NCBI GenBank assembly: GCA_013397455.1 | Contig: VYZB01000124.1 | Coordinates: forward strand, 637,408-701,407 | Source: Crotophaga sulcirostris | Taxonomy: Eukaryota > Chordata > Aves > Cuculiformes > Crotophagidae | Direction: 5' to 3' | DNA: 64,000 bases | Shown here: one piece after another, positions 1-13,454 of the stretch | Numbering within the stretch: the first letter of the stretch is position 1 | Layout of the letters: each line of letters opens with the position of its first letter | Program-made: the position numbers and the translations under genes | Notes under the pieces: model-generated | Databases searched by the model: none | The model's input: the letters and a program-made list of their open reading frames with translations, nothing else | What the model was told of the DNA's origin: nothing

Positions 1-230
1 GGAGCGGCGCCGCCGCGCTGCTCCGCCCCTGCCCCCCGCGGGGGCGTGACCTGCACTGGCCCCGCCCCCGCGACGCACGACTCCGTTAGACGTGGGCGCG
101 GTCCGCGCTAGCCCCGCCCCTCGAGCGGAAACCGCCCCCGCCCTTCCCACGTGGGCGTGGTCTGTGGTGGCTCCGCCCCCTCTCCCCTCGCAGCACCGCC
201 CCCGCGCTGTCATTGCGTTACACGTGGAAT
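1..230. promoter_or_regulatory. CpG-island promoter at the left edge
   Basis: This stretch is very GC- and CpG-rich, in sharp contrast to the AT-rich sequence that follows. It has repeated GC boxes of the CCCCGCCCC / CTCCGCCCC type, fitting Sp/KLF factors, and two E-box cores (CACGTG near 149 and 221). This is the architecture of a housekeeping CpG promoter. By human synteny the neighbour downstream of NADK would be an SLC35E2-type gene on the minus strand whose first exon would lie here or just outside. That identity is inference from gene order only; no coding sequence or clear splice donor supports it. It could also fire to the right. Confidence 0.55.
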
Positions 231-2930
231 ATTTGCGGGGCATGGCACACACAGAATGCCCTGCTAGTTCAGCACTAGCAAGGCAGATGCTGTTGCCACT
301 GTTGATTTTTCTAATAATAGCACTTCAGGGAAGGGATCAGTAATGGCCATGGTGTCATCCAGAATACACTTGTGTGAGCAGTGTCAAAAAATAGTCTGGG
401 TTGGGGAAGTTCTGCCACCCTTGGTTTTCTCACTGGGGTGTCACTGGACAGGTGTGGCAGTGGTTTTGCTCCAAGACAGTTGATCACTTCACCTAAGATG
501 CACCGGGTGTTCGGAAGGAGCTTACCGGTTCCCGTTTTAGTGTCTGTGCCGTAACACGCCGGGGAGCTCCGGGGCGTTCGTGCTCCAAGGCCTGTCCTGG
601 GACATCCATCCAACAGGAGCCGTGCTTACACCCAAACTGTGTAAGAGTTGGTTTCAAGGCATCTTCTTACATGGCAAGAAACCCAACGTGATCTGAAACA
701 AGAAAATGTTAAGTCATCTCTGTGTTAAGGATGTTGTTTCACTTGAAGTATTTCAATAAAAGAAAATAAGGACCTAATTTTTTTAAAAAGCTTTTTTTGT
801 TTTGTCTTATAATTTTTGTCGCAGTTGAAGCAAACTTCAAACTTCCTTGGATATTTCCAATTCAAGCTGCACTAGAAACCTAAGTTCCTATTCCTGTGTC
901 GATTTGTATTAAATAGAAATGAAACTTAACATGAAAATAATTACAACTATGAGATATATATATGAGTATTTATATATAAGTATATTTATGTAAGGAAGGG
1001 AGTCCTCTTCAATGGCTTGAGCAAGTTTAGGCTATTGGCTTGCTGGCCAAAACAGAGTAGAAAAGACCAGACTGCAGGTGTAGCACCTTGTGTCCGAGAA
1101 GGACGCGCAAATCATAAGCAGCCATCGCTGTCCAGCTTTCACGCTTTCACCCTGAGGGAACAAAGACAATAGATTTGTTCCAGATTCTATAATTAGACAC
1201 ATGCAAACAATACTTTTATTCCCAAACTCTGGTTTGATTAGCAGCTTTTCACACAAGGCTCAGCACACCCACAAAAACTGCAGCGTTAGATCGGTGCCAC
1301 CGATCTGTCACACTGTTAGCAACCGCTGCTTCAGAGAAAAATGAAGAACCTTCATAATAAACCCAATTAATCACATGATGGTTTACATGGGGAAGCTGCA
1401 TGCTTGCTAATCTATTTTCCCCCTCCCACCTTCTGTTGATCCTGGTTAGGGATCTGTGCTGCCACACGCACAGGAAGAAGCGCCCGCCTCTCACAAACCA
1501 CTGGTTAAATCAGGAAAACAGAGTTTTGTAACACATTCCTTCAGATTGCAAGGTTTTAATGTAAACAAAAGTTGTTGTTTCAATATATTAGTAACGATAA
1601 CATCATGCAAGGAACATGTTAAACCCACAACTGGCTGAGCTTGAGGTTTCAAGATGTGTAAGCTCACCTCTATGAACATGCCAAAACCATGTTTTCCATA
1701 TGGTAGACAGATCAACAGAACTGATAATCATTAATTATAGAAAAACAGATGCCCTGGCTGTAACAATCTCTTAGATTTACCAGTAGAGGTATTTACTTAA
1801 AGATGGCTTGGGATTTAATTTGTTGAAAAATGTTCCACCTGCCAAAACCAAGGGGATGGTCTTTATTTCAGAAATGTGTGTATGCTACCACTGCAAAAAT
1901 CTTAATGCTCAGAAAAGTTTCTTTTCAAGTTATTTGTACAGACTTGTTCTGATTTGGCAGCTGAATGTGAAAACAAGGAAATAGTGTCTTAAATCTTCCA
2001 GGTTTCCCCAAGGTCATAAGCATGCAAAAAAATTGCATTCCCTTTGTAATTTGCCAATCATTTTCCGTTAATAAAAGTGAAAAAGGAAGTTCATTCATTA
2101 GATGGTTTGTTTAGAGACGGAAGTTATTACGTTGCTTTGAAAACTTCTACCACGCGTTGTCCCATGTCCCAACCCAGCAAAGCCAGATTATTGGATGTGC
2201 AGAATCCAGGAAGTTGTCCCCTGGAAAAATAAATCTGTTGTTACTCTGTCTATGGTAAGAATTAACTGGTGTTTGCAGGAGCATCCTATAAAAGAACAAA
2301 GCACCAATTCCTGCTTTTATAAAAGGAAAGCCTTTTCCTTATTTAAACTCTGTCAAAACAGAGGTGTAGAGTCTAACCAAGAGAGCTAACTGTGATGGGG
2401 TTTAATGTAGTTTTTAAAAACTAAATCAGAACTTTCCCAAACCTGTTATTTTCTGGACTACAGTTTGTGGGGTGGGGTGTTTCAAAATTTCTGCAACAAA
2501 AAGAAGCTGTTAGGAATTCAGTCTAAGTGCAGTTCAATGCAGAAGCCATTTACAGTGGTCAGAACCACAGAAAGAAAACTGTAGAGGATGTGTAAGAGCA
2601 GGAAATTCCTTGTTAGTCACTTGAATTACTCTCACTGGGAAGATTATGTCATTTCAGTTCTTCAGTAAAAATGGTGTTGCTTCATTTAATGCAAATACAC
2701 AATTCAACACAGCGTTCAATACAGGATTAACAGAATAACCTACCACGGTGCCGGTTACTTTAGATAGCTAGTAGGTTGCCATTTTCAGTGTTCCTTCACA
2801 AGTAATTTAACAATCTAGCAAATTTTTTCATGCTAACCACAGGGGAGAGAACTCATTTTAAGTGCCTGATTCAGACTCCTTGGTAAGAATAAAGATATGC
2901 TCTTGACCGAGGAGCCAAAGTTACACAGTC

Positions 2931-3302
2931 TTGATCATTCCATTTTGTAACTGGGATCAGGCACATGGAGAAACTGCACTGCATGCAATGTGTGTTCACC
3001 TGGTAATGGCCCTTTCTTTCTCCTTCCCGGTGTTCCGTGTATACTATGTGACTAGAGGAATCCTGCAGGAGAATCACCAGGAGCTCATTGTCTTTGTTCT
3101 TTCCATGTTGCCAGTGATGTTGTGTTCCATTGTCAGCTTCACAGTTCTCCCTGAGGAGCAAAAGCCAAAACTCCTGGTTAGCCTCCTGGCTTTAATTAAC
3201 TTTGCATTTCTCCACATCTCGGATTTGAAAATCTCAGAAGGGCGAGGCATCCATGGTAAAGGAGAGAAAAAATCAGGTGGAATTACTCGTACCACTGAAT
3301 AA
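2931..3302 (+). other. Coding-like segment, possible exon of an unidentified multi-pass membrane protein
   Basis: The plus-strand frame is open for 123 codons. From about residue 23 to 95 it reads like real protein: three hydrophobic blocks (around HLVMALSFSFPVFRVYYV, ELIVFVLSMLPVMLCSIVSF and KLLVSLLALINFAFLHI) separated by polar linkers ending RGILQENHQE and LPEEQKPK. Codon choice between about 3000 and 3175 is exon-like (runs of CTG, CAG, GAG, GTG, CTC). Possible internal splice sites are an AG at 3055 and donors at CTG|GTTAGC near 3175 or ATG|GTAAAG near 3253. I do not recognise the family and cannot assemble neighbouring exons. It may be an exon of an unassigned gene, a decayed copy, or chance. 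Confidence 0.35.
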
Positions 3303-4370
3303 CAAAATGTGCACCATCAGGACTGCAAATCTGCCTCTCTGAGTTATTCTTGGGGCTTCTTTATGGCAGTACCTGAAAGTAACACAAATATCAAAGAACT
3401 TTATGCACACAGCATTACTCCAGAAGATATCCTTCCCTTCACCTACTCTGCTTCACATTTCCATCTATAAAATGACTGGCATAAAGTCAGGTAGGTCTGA
3501 CCTACGAACAGAACTGTGATCTCAAGTCTACACGCAAGGGCACGGCCATGAGCTCCACTGCTCCATAAAGGCAGGGATATGTTTTTAAGAGCGTTGAGGC
3601 AACCTGCAAGGAAACAGATACAACGTGCCTGGGGAGGTACTGCCATTCCAGATCGTCTTGTTTGCATTTCATAACCATAAAACATAACACAAGGACTGTA
3701 TTCTATGCATTACTAAGATTTGCAGTTAAAGATTTGTAGTTAAACTTCCGCTTGCCGTGCTTCTCAGAAGTCCTTCCCTTTTGGTCTCACGCTTATCACA
3801 AAGGTGAGAAGGAGGGTCCTTGCAGTGAAGTCATCTAAAAATTACTCTTTGATAGTAGAGACAGCAACCAAGCCAGGAGGATGCAGCAAAGTGGGATTTG
3901 CCTATTCGATTTGCATACCAGGCCCTGTGTTCTTAGGAAACCACACCATAAAGGTGAGTGGTCCTTTACTGGGGCAGCTTCTTTAAAGGTGAGTGACAGT
4001 TTTCAGGTTAACCTAAGGATTTGTGAACTTGAAATGTAGTTTTCCATGTCAGTCAGACTGAATTTCCTCCTGAGAGCTGAGGAGATTTGCAGGATCAGGG
4101 CCAAAGTACATCAGATATGTGAATCTTTTATTACCAGGAAGGAGTTTAGGGGATTTTGGTTTTGTAGTTTTTTTTAGGCTCCTTGGTTGTTTGCTTTAGC
4201 CATCCAGACAAATTCCTGACAGCTGAAATACAGCTTTCCAAGTGTTTTTGTTGTTTTACTTGCTAAAAATGGAGCTAGCAGCAAGCACTGTGCTTATAAA
4301 ATAAGTCTTTAGGCATCAACGAGGCACTGTTTCTTTTAAGAAAAGAATGAGGTGCTTCACTTATATGGTC

Positions 4371-4556
4371 ACATAGAATCATGGAATGGTTTGGGTCAGA
4401 AGGGACCTTAAAGCCCTTCCAATTCCAATCCCCCTGCCATGGGCAGGGACACCTCCCACTGGGTCAGGGGGCTCCAAGCCCCATCCAACTTGGCCTTGAA
4501 CACCTCCAGGGATGGGGCAGCCACCACTGCTCTGGGCAACCTGGGCCAGGGCCTTA
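4371..4556 (-). mobile_element. CR1 LINE 3' fragment
   Basis: Starts with the reverse complement of the CR1 3' terminal repeat (ATAGAATCATGG), followed by the CR1 body phrases GGGACCTTAAAG, CCCCTGCCATGGGCAGGGAC and GGGATGGGGCAGCCACC. It is 5' truncated, as is usual for CR1, and lies antisense relative to the plus strand. Confidence 0.9.
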
Positions 4557-7500
4557 AAGCTTGCCCTTTGTTCAAAACTGTCTACTCCAGAACTACTTGA
4601 AAGCTACTTTTCAGCCAGTTGAGGTCCATAACTGACTTCTCTTCTGGAAGAATTAACAGCTTCTTGTCTAACTAAGAAATAGCAAATGTGACATTAATGG
4701 GAAAAAAAAATTAGTGTTTCATTTCAGTAACTGGCAGCATTGCATGGCAACAGCAACTTAGAAAAGGTGAATACACTTCATGAGAGTCTGGGAGTTTTGC
4801 ATCCCAGGTAAAAATGATTCAGTCTTAGGTTGGGGTGTGTAGGCAGTTTGACAGAGGGGTCACAGTAAAAACTCCCTTTCCTTACCCTGTTCAGCCAAGC
4901 GTTTCACAATCAGCTTCTGGCAGATGCTGCAGCAACAGAAAAACATGTATCATGTTCTGGTTTGTTGCTCTCAGAAACTGCTCCTGCCATGAGGTTGTTA
5001 CCTAAGAAAGGTATGGAGACATACATAATCCACCAGAAAGTACAAAACATAATAGGAGGGAAAACTTGGACACGCCCCATACTCAATCCTTTCTGATAAT
5101 CACAGTCCCTGAAAGCACAACTAAACCTCACGCTCCCTCAGTTTTGAGCTGATGCCCATGCCATTTCACAAGGGGATTGTTCATTATTTTTCGTCTATTT
5201 ATATACATGCTCTCCTGTTTTCTTATTGAATTTATTTTTCTTATCATATTATTTATTTTCTCTTTACTAGGTCTCTCTTTCCCCCTCTTCTTGTTTCTCA
5301 GCCTTTGCTATCCTTTCCTTTTTGTTCTTATCCTAAGAGGAGCACTATACAGACCACAGACAATAGTAGATGTGGCAGAGAACAAACTCCCTTCATGCTT
5401 TCGTAGAAATTCATATATGAACCATTGCAGAGGGATCAGTATCAGTTTTAGGGGGAATCTGTGGTTGATCAGATGTGTCAAATCTTATCTTAGCATTGGT
5501 GCAGTCACTGCTTTATTCCCAGTGACTCAGCTGTTTTTCTTTCATTTACTCAGCCTTGCCCTTCCAGCTCAGGACTGCTGAAAGTTGCTCCCTGCTGGAA
5601 AGCTGTCCATCATTTCTCCTTTCACAAGTACCCAGGGTAATTGTGAAACAAAGGCTTTATAACAGTTAAATCCTCTTCTTCCTCCCACATTTTGGTTCTC
5701 AGTGACTTTAATCCTCTGTAGTAGAAACAAAGGTGAGGAAAAAAGTCAGAGAGCACTTTCAGCCTGTTAGCTATGAAAACATTCTTTTGTTAGCGAAAAT
5801 CTGAGTGTACCCAAAGAAAAAGTCCATTGACTTTGATGCAACTCAGATCAGCCAGTGCTTCTCCATTTAAGGTGGCTGGGAGTTGTACTTTAAGTATTGG
5901 GAGGCAGAGCTGGAGAGGATGCTAAGATGGCTAAAACTGCTCACAGCTATCAGGATGTGCCCATGAAACAACCAGTTCTCATCTCACCTACATCACTCTG
6001 GGCCCAGCTCAGTGGAAAACAGAGACTGTATTTCCTGTTAAAACAACATAGGTAGAGAAGGCAAGTGGAGACTGAAGTTACAACTGAGAACTCAATTAGA
6101 CCAATTGCTTGCAATGCTACTGAAAAATCAATATAGAGTACATAGCAACAAGTTACAAAGCTGTGTACATCACAGATCTTAAAAGAAATGAAACCTCTAG
6201 TGTGGATTTTTCTGTGTCAGAATGTACCTGGAGTGGTTTATCTCATCTACCTGCTTTATACAGTAATTTATCAAACTTACTTGCTCGATAATGGGGAGCA
6301 AGGCTGGAGGCCTCCTCTTTGTTACTGGACCCTGGGGGCCAAAATGCGATGCCTTGCTCCTGAGCATCCCCCTTCATTGCAGCTCCTGTTAGAATCAACG
6401 AGAGCAGCAGGCACACCCTACCTCTTCAGAACCAATTTTCCTGAAAAGAACCATGCCAAACTGGTCTTGAACTGATTAGTTTAAGGGAGAGGCCCTGGAA
6501 ATCTCTGCAACTGGCTAAGTGTCCAGAATGAATAAGGAACGATGGAAAAAATTCTTCCAGTACAAGGCACAGCCCTCCATAAAAATGCCTCCCCTCCTTC
6601 ACAAGAAGCATCAAGTGATGTCAGAGCATGTGCAGGGCCACAAGTTCTTATATTTGAAAGCATTTCGTGGGCAGCACCCCCAGCTGTTGATCCCAAAGTA
6701 GCCAAAACAAGAGACAGTGCAAGCCAAACAAGCTCCAGTGTTAGGCGTTCGTTGGCACTGCAATAGTGATAAAGCTCTTATCACTGGGGCACCCCAGCAC
6801 CTCCCGCAGCACACGGGGAAAGGACGTAAGGAAGAAGGGCAGAGAGGATTGTTCACCATGGGAAGGGCTCAAATGCTGATAGAAGCCAGTGTTTCTCATA
6901 CTTCAGTCTCCAGATACTGATAAAAGTCCAGTGCCTGCAGCAGTCCAAGTCCTTGAGGTTCTATTTCTTAAAGTATGCAGTCAGATCAGGCTGTTCCAAC
7001 TATTCCCTGGCGTGTTTGAGCTAGCAAACTTTGGAAGGACCACACACTGTCTTTGGTGGCCTGACAAAGCTCAGAAGCTTGGATGGAACATAAGTGTTCT
7101 CTCCCTGAAGAAAACTGGCATCAAAGTTGCTTCCAACCTATAGAAGAATTGCTGCTATCCATAAAAATGTATAAAAATCTGGGTGGAAAAACCTCCTCTA
7201 TACATGTAATTTTTCTTCTTTATGATGCTGTATAACTGCCTTATAACACCTAAGAGAGACAGGATAAAGAAACCTAGAGAGCCACTGATCTTACATTACC
7301 CAAACCTCCTTTTACATGAAAGACATAAATGCTGCCAGGCATTGATCCTGATTGATCTTCCTTTCATCTCAGAGTGTTTTCTTCCTATGGAAGGACTGAC
7401 TCCTGAGCACTCTCCTTGTGTTCAATCTGCAGCTCCCACAGAGTGAACTCACAGCTGGGGAAGTTCTGATCAAGTCCTTGCATTCTGGATGTAAGATGAT

Positions 7501-10189
7501 GGGCCAGGTTCACAGAGGCAGGCAAAGCTGCTCAGAAAGACATCTGTACATTTCTTAGTTTGTATTGTGCTAGGGAATGATAGCAGTGCTGCTGGCAACT
7601 TAGCTTCAAAAGCAAAGCGCAGTCAGGAAATTAACAGTAATCCTCTCAATTCAGTGAGTTTTGCTGACAGGACAGTGCATCTTTCACTCCTTGTTTTCCT
7701 GATGTTGCTTTGTAACTGCAGGAGGTTCACAACATGCATGTGAGCAGACAGCATTGTTACCATAAATGCTGGTTTCTGGATATTCACAAACATAATGAAA
7801 TAATTTGCACACCCATCTTTTATTACCAAGTCTAGAAGTGGATTGCCCTGACATCATTTCTCAACTCAGATCTGTTGCTGAACAGGGCTGGAAGAGCCTG
7901 GAACTGCAGTTCCCATGTGCTGTGAACATTGCTGTTATGTTCCTCTTCAGATACATCCTTCACTTGAAGGCACCCACTGCAAAAAGCAAATAGAATAGCT
8001 CATTGCAGCTTTTTAAGAAACTTTACAAGGATGATCTCAGAACCTCTATAGAAAGAAAATGTCTCATCCCAGTCTTCTAAACCCGAGACAAATCTGTTTT
8101 ATAGACACCACAGTGGAGGCATGAAGAGGTTAAATGTCTATGGTCAGGCTGCATACAGCTGACAATATCAAGAGAAAGCACGAGAGCACCAGCTGATGAT
8201 TCTGACTTCATCCCACAAATCAAAATGTGACTATGAATTGTTGCTGAAATGGAGGAACTGAATTAAGCATATTCAATCCTTTCCCAAAGCAAACAAACAT
8301 GCAGCAAGACTTGCCTAGAGCAGGACCCGTAAGGGAAGACTTGGATCAAAGGTCAGTTTGGATAAATCCAAAGTTTCTCATCACACTTTTTATTGGTATT
8401 TGCCAACAGAAGAGGAAAACAATGGGAACAGATCACACTGTACCAAACGAATGGAAGCTACTGCTCTACATCTCATCAAGAGCTTCCCCTGCCAAAAGCA
8501 TTTAGCAAGTTTTACCCAGAGTGAGAAATAAAGGACAAAAAAAACCATTTCCCCTTCTTTGATCTATCTTCTGAGCTATCTGAGAAATCTCAGAAAAAGC
8601 ACATAGAGAGGCTCCTTTTACAAATGCAGTAAAATAAAACCAGCCAATGGGAAGAAAAAGTACAAACTACTTGTATGCTTAATTTTTGCATCATTATCTT
8701 TGTTCAAGCCTTTGAATACAGTTTTTCATTGTGCATTACTGAAAAAAAGAATCACCTTGCTATTTACTCATCACTACCAAGTACTGTAGCTTTAATTGCA
8801 CTTCTCTGGGTATAGTTTCCTGCCTTTCTGGTTGAGGACAATACATGAGACCAAACTCTCTCCCCTCTGGGCTCATGACTCCCCTTAGAACAGCTTTGAG
8901 CTGCTGCGCACGGGCTAGTCTGGGTTTCTGACAAGCTGGAAGGATACAGCACAGAAAGACAAATAATTTGACAAAGTAAGGAAGATCATTGAGGCTTCAT
9001 AACCCCTGTGCCCCACAGGAACAAGTCATCAATCAGTATGGCTATTTCAAATTGTCTTCAGAACACAGTTGAGTTCTTATGAAACACATCCTGCTACCTG
9101 TAAATGCTGTGGGCTTCTCTCCTACTCCTGTCATTCGCAATGCAGGAAGCCATCTCTCAGCTGCACGAGGAGCATGACGCTATCAAGAGGTGCTGCACAA
9201 AAAGGGAGACTGTGATTAAATTAAATTCAATATTTCAGGGAACAGCAGCACTAAGTATAAGCTGTGTTGACCTCCACATCCAAAACAAGAGATGTTTTTG
9301 TACTTCCCAGGATGGCTGTAATCCATCCTGCCACCAGATTCCTATGTGAACAATCTAAGCCACATGTTGGTACCCACATCCACATCAGCTTCTCATGTAG
9401 ATGCACTGCAGGGTAGGGTAAAACCAGAAAAAAACAGGTGGTCTTGGGCTTCAAACACAAGTTTATGGCCAAATCTTCCTTTCTTGGGCTACTTTAAGTT
9501 CTCCTAACTCTTAAAACCCCAGGATAAATTGATACGACCTTTATTTAATCTGCCCAGCTGAATTGATTGTGCCCCAAAGTTTTTGAGACTGGGGTGGGGT
9601 GGGTGTGGAGAGTGCTTTTTGCTCGTTGAACAAACTATGATGATTACAGCTCTTGGTGCTAGAACTGGCCCATTTAAACTGAAAACAGTAAAAAACCTTC
9701 TTTTGTGCAAGATAGGACCAGCAAACTGCATATAAACTCCCTCCAAAGAAGAATCTGTGAACACAGGGTCCAGCCCTTGGCAGTGGCACTGCCCACTCCC
9801 CTGCTTTATGCCTAGGTAACAGAGTGACATTACAATGGGCATTTAAACTACTTTTTCTCTGTTAAACTTACTAGGTATCCAAATTACCCATAAATTATGC
9901 ATTTTTCTTTTTTTTTTTTACTCTTGGGCCTTCAGAAAAAGTAGTTAATGTAGCCCAACTCACTGTACAGAAGATTTGTTTCAACTTGGACAGCAAATCC
10001 AGCTTTTATTTTGAAGCTTTTGAGGAAAGACTTCATATACATTCAGAAAAGCCTTAGGTATGTTCCTAGAGAAGAGATGCTCCAGTCCCATGACACCACG
10101 TACCAGAACCCCACCCTGGATATCTGCCTCCCAGGGAAGTCACTGCGTAGACATCATTTTATATTCTCAACAGTCAAAATGCTGCTTTA

Positions 10190-13100
10190 CAAATCCAACT
10201 TTACAAAAAGATTTTATTGAAAGGATTGAAAAATATTTGTTTTCAACAATATTTAAAACAAGTTTTCAAAGCATTAACAATATGTAACAGGATTTTTCCT
10301 CTTAAAAATTCAGTACACTGCTTTATTCCATACTACACCAGTGGTTAATACCTTTTCAAACTCTCTCCTAGAGAACAACTTATTTTTTTTAAAAAAAAAC
10401 CCACCACATTAATATCCAAGCATCCATTTTGGGCTGCAAAGGATTTGTAGGTACCATGACATTTACAAATCCTCATATTAGAAACATTGCTCTTAATCAG
10501 CAAGCCCTTATTTTTACCAGAACTGTTTAAACAAGTTACTCTGAATAAGCTACATCAGCAAAACAAGCTTTTATTGCCAATATAATCAAGTCTATGTTAT
10601 AGCTTTTTCTGGTTCAGCTGTGGTTTGAACAGAAGTCACCCACATTTCAAGCAGTTAAATATGCAAAACTCAAGTGCTGTTTCAACCTCCTCAGCCTGCT
10701 CATGAATTGTGGGTTTGCAGATTAAAGGCCTTGAAAAGGGACTTTGTACAGTTCGATAAATTTGTAATCTATTAACTCAATTTGGGTTGAGTTTATATCA
10801 AGCAGCTCCTACAATTCTAATCAACACAGCTTTTTCTTGAAGAAAAACCAAAGACTGAAGTCCTGACGTGACTCTCCTTTATTCAGTAATCACAGCTCCC
10901 TACTTGGCCGAGCAGCAATCCAAGTAAGACTGGTATCAAGCAGCAAGAGTTGTACAAGCCAAACTGCAGAAGCCTCAAAGCCAGTTAAGCAAATGCAGCA
11001 TGTGATAAATTTGAAGACAACTCCTAATCTAGATCTAATCTAGAGAAAGTAGTTCACTAAGTTTCGATTACAGATTTCATGAACTATGCACTCTGAAAAT
11101 CAAAGTTCGGCAATTTAGCCAATAATAGATTTAGTATTATAAAAAGCATAAATAAAAAGTGCTGAATATAGTTTTTCTTTAAAAAAATACTAGATAAGGC
11201 TCATTAATCATTTCGCCTCACCTCTGCAAAATGATTTCCACTTCCTAGCGTGCCTGTTCTGCTTGTTTTTCACTTAACAATACATTTATAGAGCCACTCT
11301 ACCCTGTTCCTTTCCTCAATTATTGCATGTTTAAATAAAATAGTTTCAAAGCAAAAAGTCTGACACTTCTACAGTTCAAAAAGTAAACAGTTATTTAATA
11401 ACTGAATACTCCACCTAGGAAACCCGTAAGCAGCTTCAAAACAGTGATAAAACAATTACTGCAGATTCAAGTGAAAGATAAATCTCAAAAGCTATCTGGA
11501 TATCCTCCAATATATCTCAAAATATGCCCATTTAGACCAAATCAAACCAATATTCTATTTTACAAAATTTACAAACTGAGCATTAATCTAACTTAACATA
11601 TTTTCATTGTTATTTGTATTGTTAACCAAGAGTTTGTGTCTCTTCTATGTAAAAGTGCTCTCACCTGGATTTAGTAACATTAGACAGACTAGGGCAGCAT
11701 CCAAAATGGAAGAGACATTATTTAATATTATTGTATTATTGGAGGACAGCAGGTTAGGCAGAATTTGGAAATTAATATATTTCCCATTACCACTTTGGAC
11801 CACATAAACAATGTAAGACACTCATGAAAAGTTCAATAGAGCCTCTCACTCCACTTCCAAGGAAATCCTACCTTAATTAGTAAAATAATTCCTCCACAAT
11901 ATTATGCCACAGGCTTAAATTGAACAGATAATGTCCATTCCTTTAATGATCAATGCAGCAAGACTGTGAAAATGCTGAAGTTTGGATAATATGATCATGA
12001 GACAGCGTCACAGAGAACATAAATGTAAACATTATATTTGGGTTTGATATTTTTCATTTGAAGTACAGTACAAACCCTTTTTTCCCCCAACTAGATTTCT
12101 GTTGGGTTTTGTTTTTCTTTCATAAAAGCACATACAATAAAATATGTACATAGAGAAGTTAGAAACATTTGAAAGCATCTTAAAAAAGTAAATACGAGAC
12201 TTATATATCTTGAGTGTGCTGAAGGCACCGTTGCTACTCTACTGGGAATGTGTCCTCTCGCTTACCAGCCTTCCAATGCAGTATCCCTTTCTGTTCTACT
12301 CAGCACCAAGAGTTGGAAGGTGTCTGTGGAAGTTGAGGGCAGTCAAGGCCTAGTATAGGATATTCTTTTCCTTCAAGACAATACTGGAACTAGACTAGAT
12401 TCGTAATTGAAGCCCAGATTCTTCTTCAACACTTGGAGAATTATTTTTTTTTTTACTTTACAGACTCTAATGCTACCATTTATTCCAGAGAACCAAACAA
12501 AACCAAGAAAAAACAACGTATTGATGATTCCCACCAAGAGGAACTGCAGAGCTACAAACCAGCTCAGAAATGGAGATCACTGTAACAACCAACTACACCC
12601 ATGCTAATGCTCATTCACACTATTTGTGGATTTACACAGTGATGACAGCCAAGGGTCAAACACTGTTCAAATGGGCAGAAGAGATACATATAGACATGTA
12701 CATAAAGAAAATATATATACTTTTTTTACTGGTTTCATCTATTCATAAAAAACATTCTTCATGGGTGGTTTTTCACAGTGTGTCACATTCACAAGTAAGT
12801 AGAAACTATTTTAAGTGCTGTCTTGATGGGGAGCTGTTCTGGGCAAGACACATTTAAACTAACAACGAGGAAGCTTTTTTTATTTAAAGAAAATTTCTTA
12901 GAGCCTTTGTATGCATAGAATTACAGATTAACCAGACTATTATAATGCCACTTTTTCACTGCCCCTTTTCTGTTATGTGTCTACATTCAACCTACCATGT
13001 TATTGGTAAGTTATAGGTTACAATCAAATCTACCGATGCTGTTGTCAATACCCATAAAAAAAATGGTTAAAGGAAATTCCAACTGGATTACAACAATCGG

Positions 13101-13306
13101 AGCCTAATTTCTTCCATTCCTGTCTTGGTGGACAGGAAGCAGCACAACGATTTTCAGCCATCAGCAGATCAGACAGATATGAATTATAATCACTATATAT
13201 ATCCAAAATGGTGACCACATTTGTTAGCCAAAAAACTTAAATCCCCAAGCATACAGAAGGGATACTGCCACTTTCCATTCCCACGAGTCTTGTTAGATGT
13301 AGACAC
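10190..13306 (-). other. NADK: NADK 3' untranslated region (inferred extent)
   Basis: This is the AT-rich sequence directly after the NADK stop codon, continuous with the last coding exon. The most distal good polyadenylation hexamer on the minus strand is AATAAA at 10213-10218 (plus TTTATT), which would place cleavage near 10190-10200. Other AATAAA candidates lie at about 10323, 10569 and 10879, so shorter isoforms are possible. A Pumilio-type UGUACAUA element lies near 12146-12153, and many AUUUA pentamers are present. The end point is inferred from hexamers only. Confidence 0.5.
10213..10218 (-). terminator. NADK: Candidate NADK poly(A) signal AATAAA
   Basis: A canonical AATAAA on the minus strand, about 3.1 kb downstream of the NADK stop. 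It is the most distal candidate before the sequence loses UTR-like character. Use of this site is inferred. Confidence 0.45.
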
Positions 13307-13454
13307 TCAAAATTCTTCTTCTTCAACAGCAAAGTTATTTTGCTTCTTCCGAACATTCCAGTGTAAACACTCAGCCAAGCTTTCAAACCAGTCGCTCACA
13401 GGATCTCGGAAACAGATCGAAGGAAGGGGATAGCAAGAGGTAGTGATGCTAATA
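13307..13454 (-). CDS. NADK: NADK last coding exon with stop codon
   Basis: Acceptor GCAG at 13455-13458. Encodes residues 393-441, through [20 protein letters not shown] and [13 protein letters not shown], then a short Glu-rich end and TGA at 13307-13309. The human tail has a longer run of Glu; here it is only four residues. Confidence 0.95.

Larger units (their letters stand above)
231..10190. other. Mostly unassigned intergenic sequence left of NADK
   Basis: This AT-rich stretch lies between the left CpG island and the NADK 3' end. Apart from the CR1 fragment at 4371 and the coding-like stretch at 2931-3302 I see no convincing gene. Other open frames are short, lack convincing splice context or family resemblance, and some are pyrimidine-rich artefacts, for example near 5177-5340. 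An alternating AT tract lies at about 951-990. Confidence 0.6.

Noticed and set aside
5177..5581. Plus-strand frame with very hydrophobic start
   Set aside because: The hydrophobicity comes from a T-rich tract (Phe/Leu/Ile codons), not from protein-like sequence.
9104..9349. Plus-strand frame containing EAISQLHEEHDAIKR
   Set aside because: Briefly coding-like with an AG before GAAGCC, but it decays at once and has no second exon or family match.
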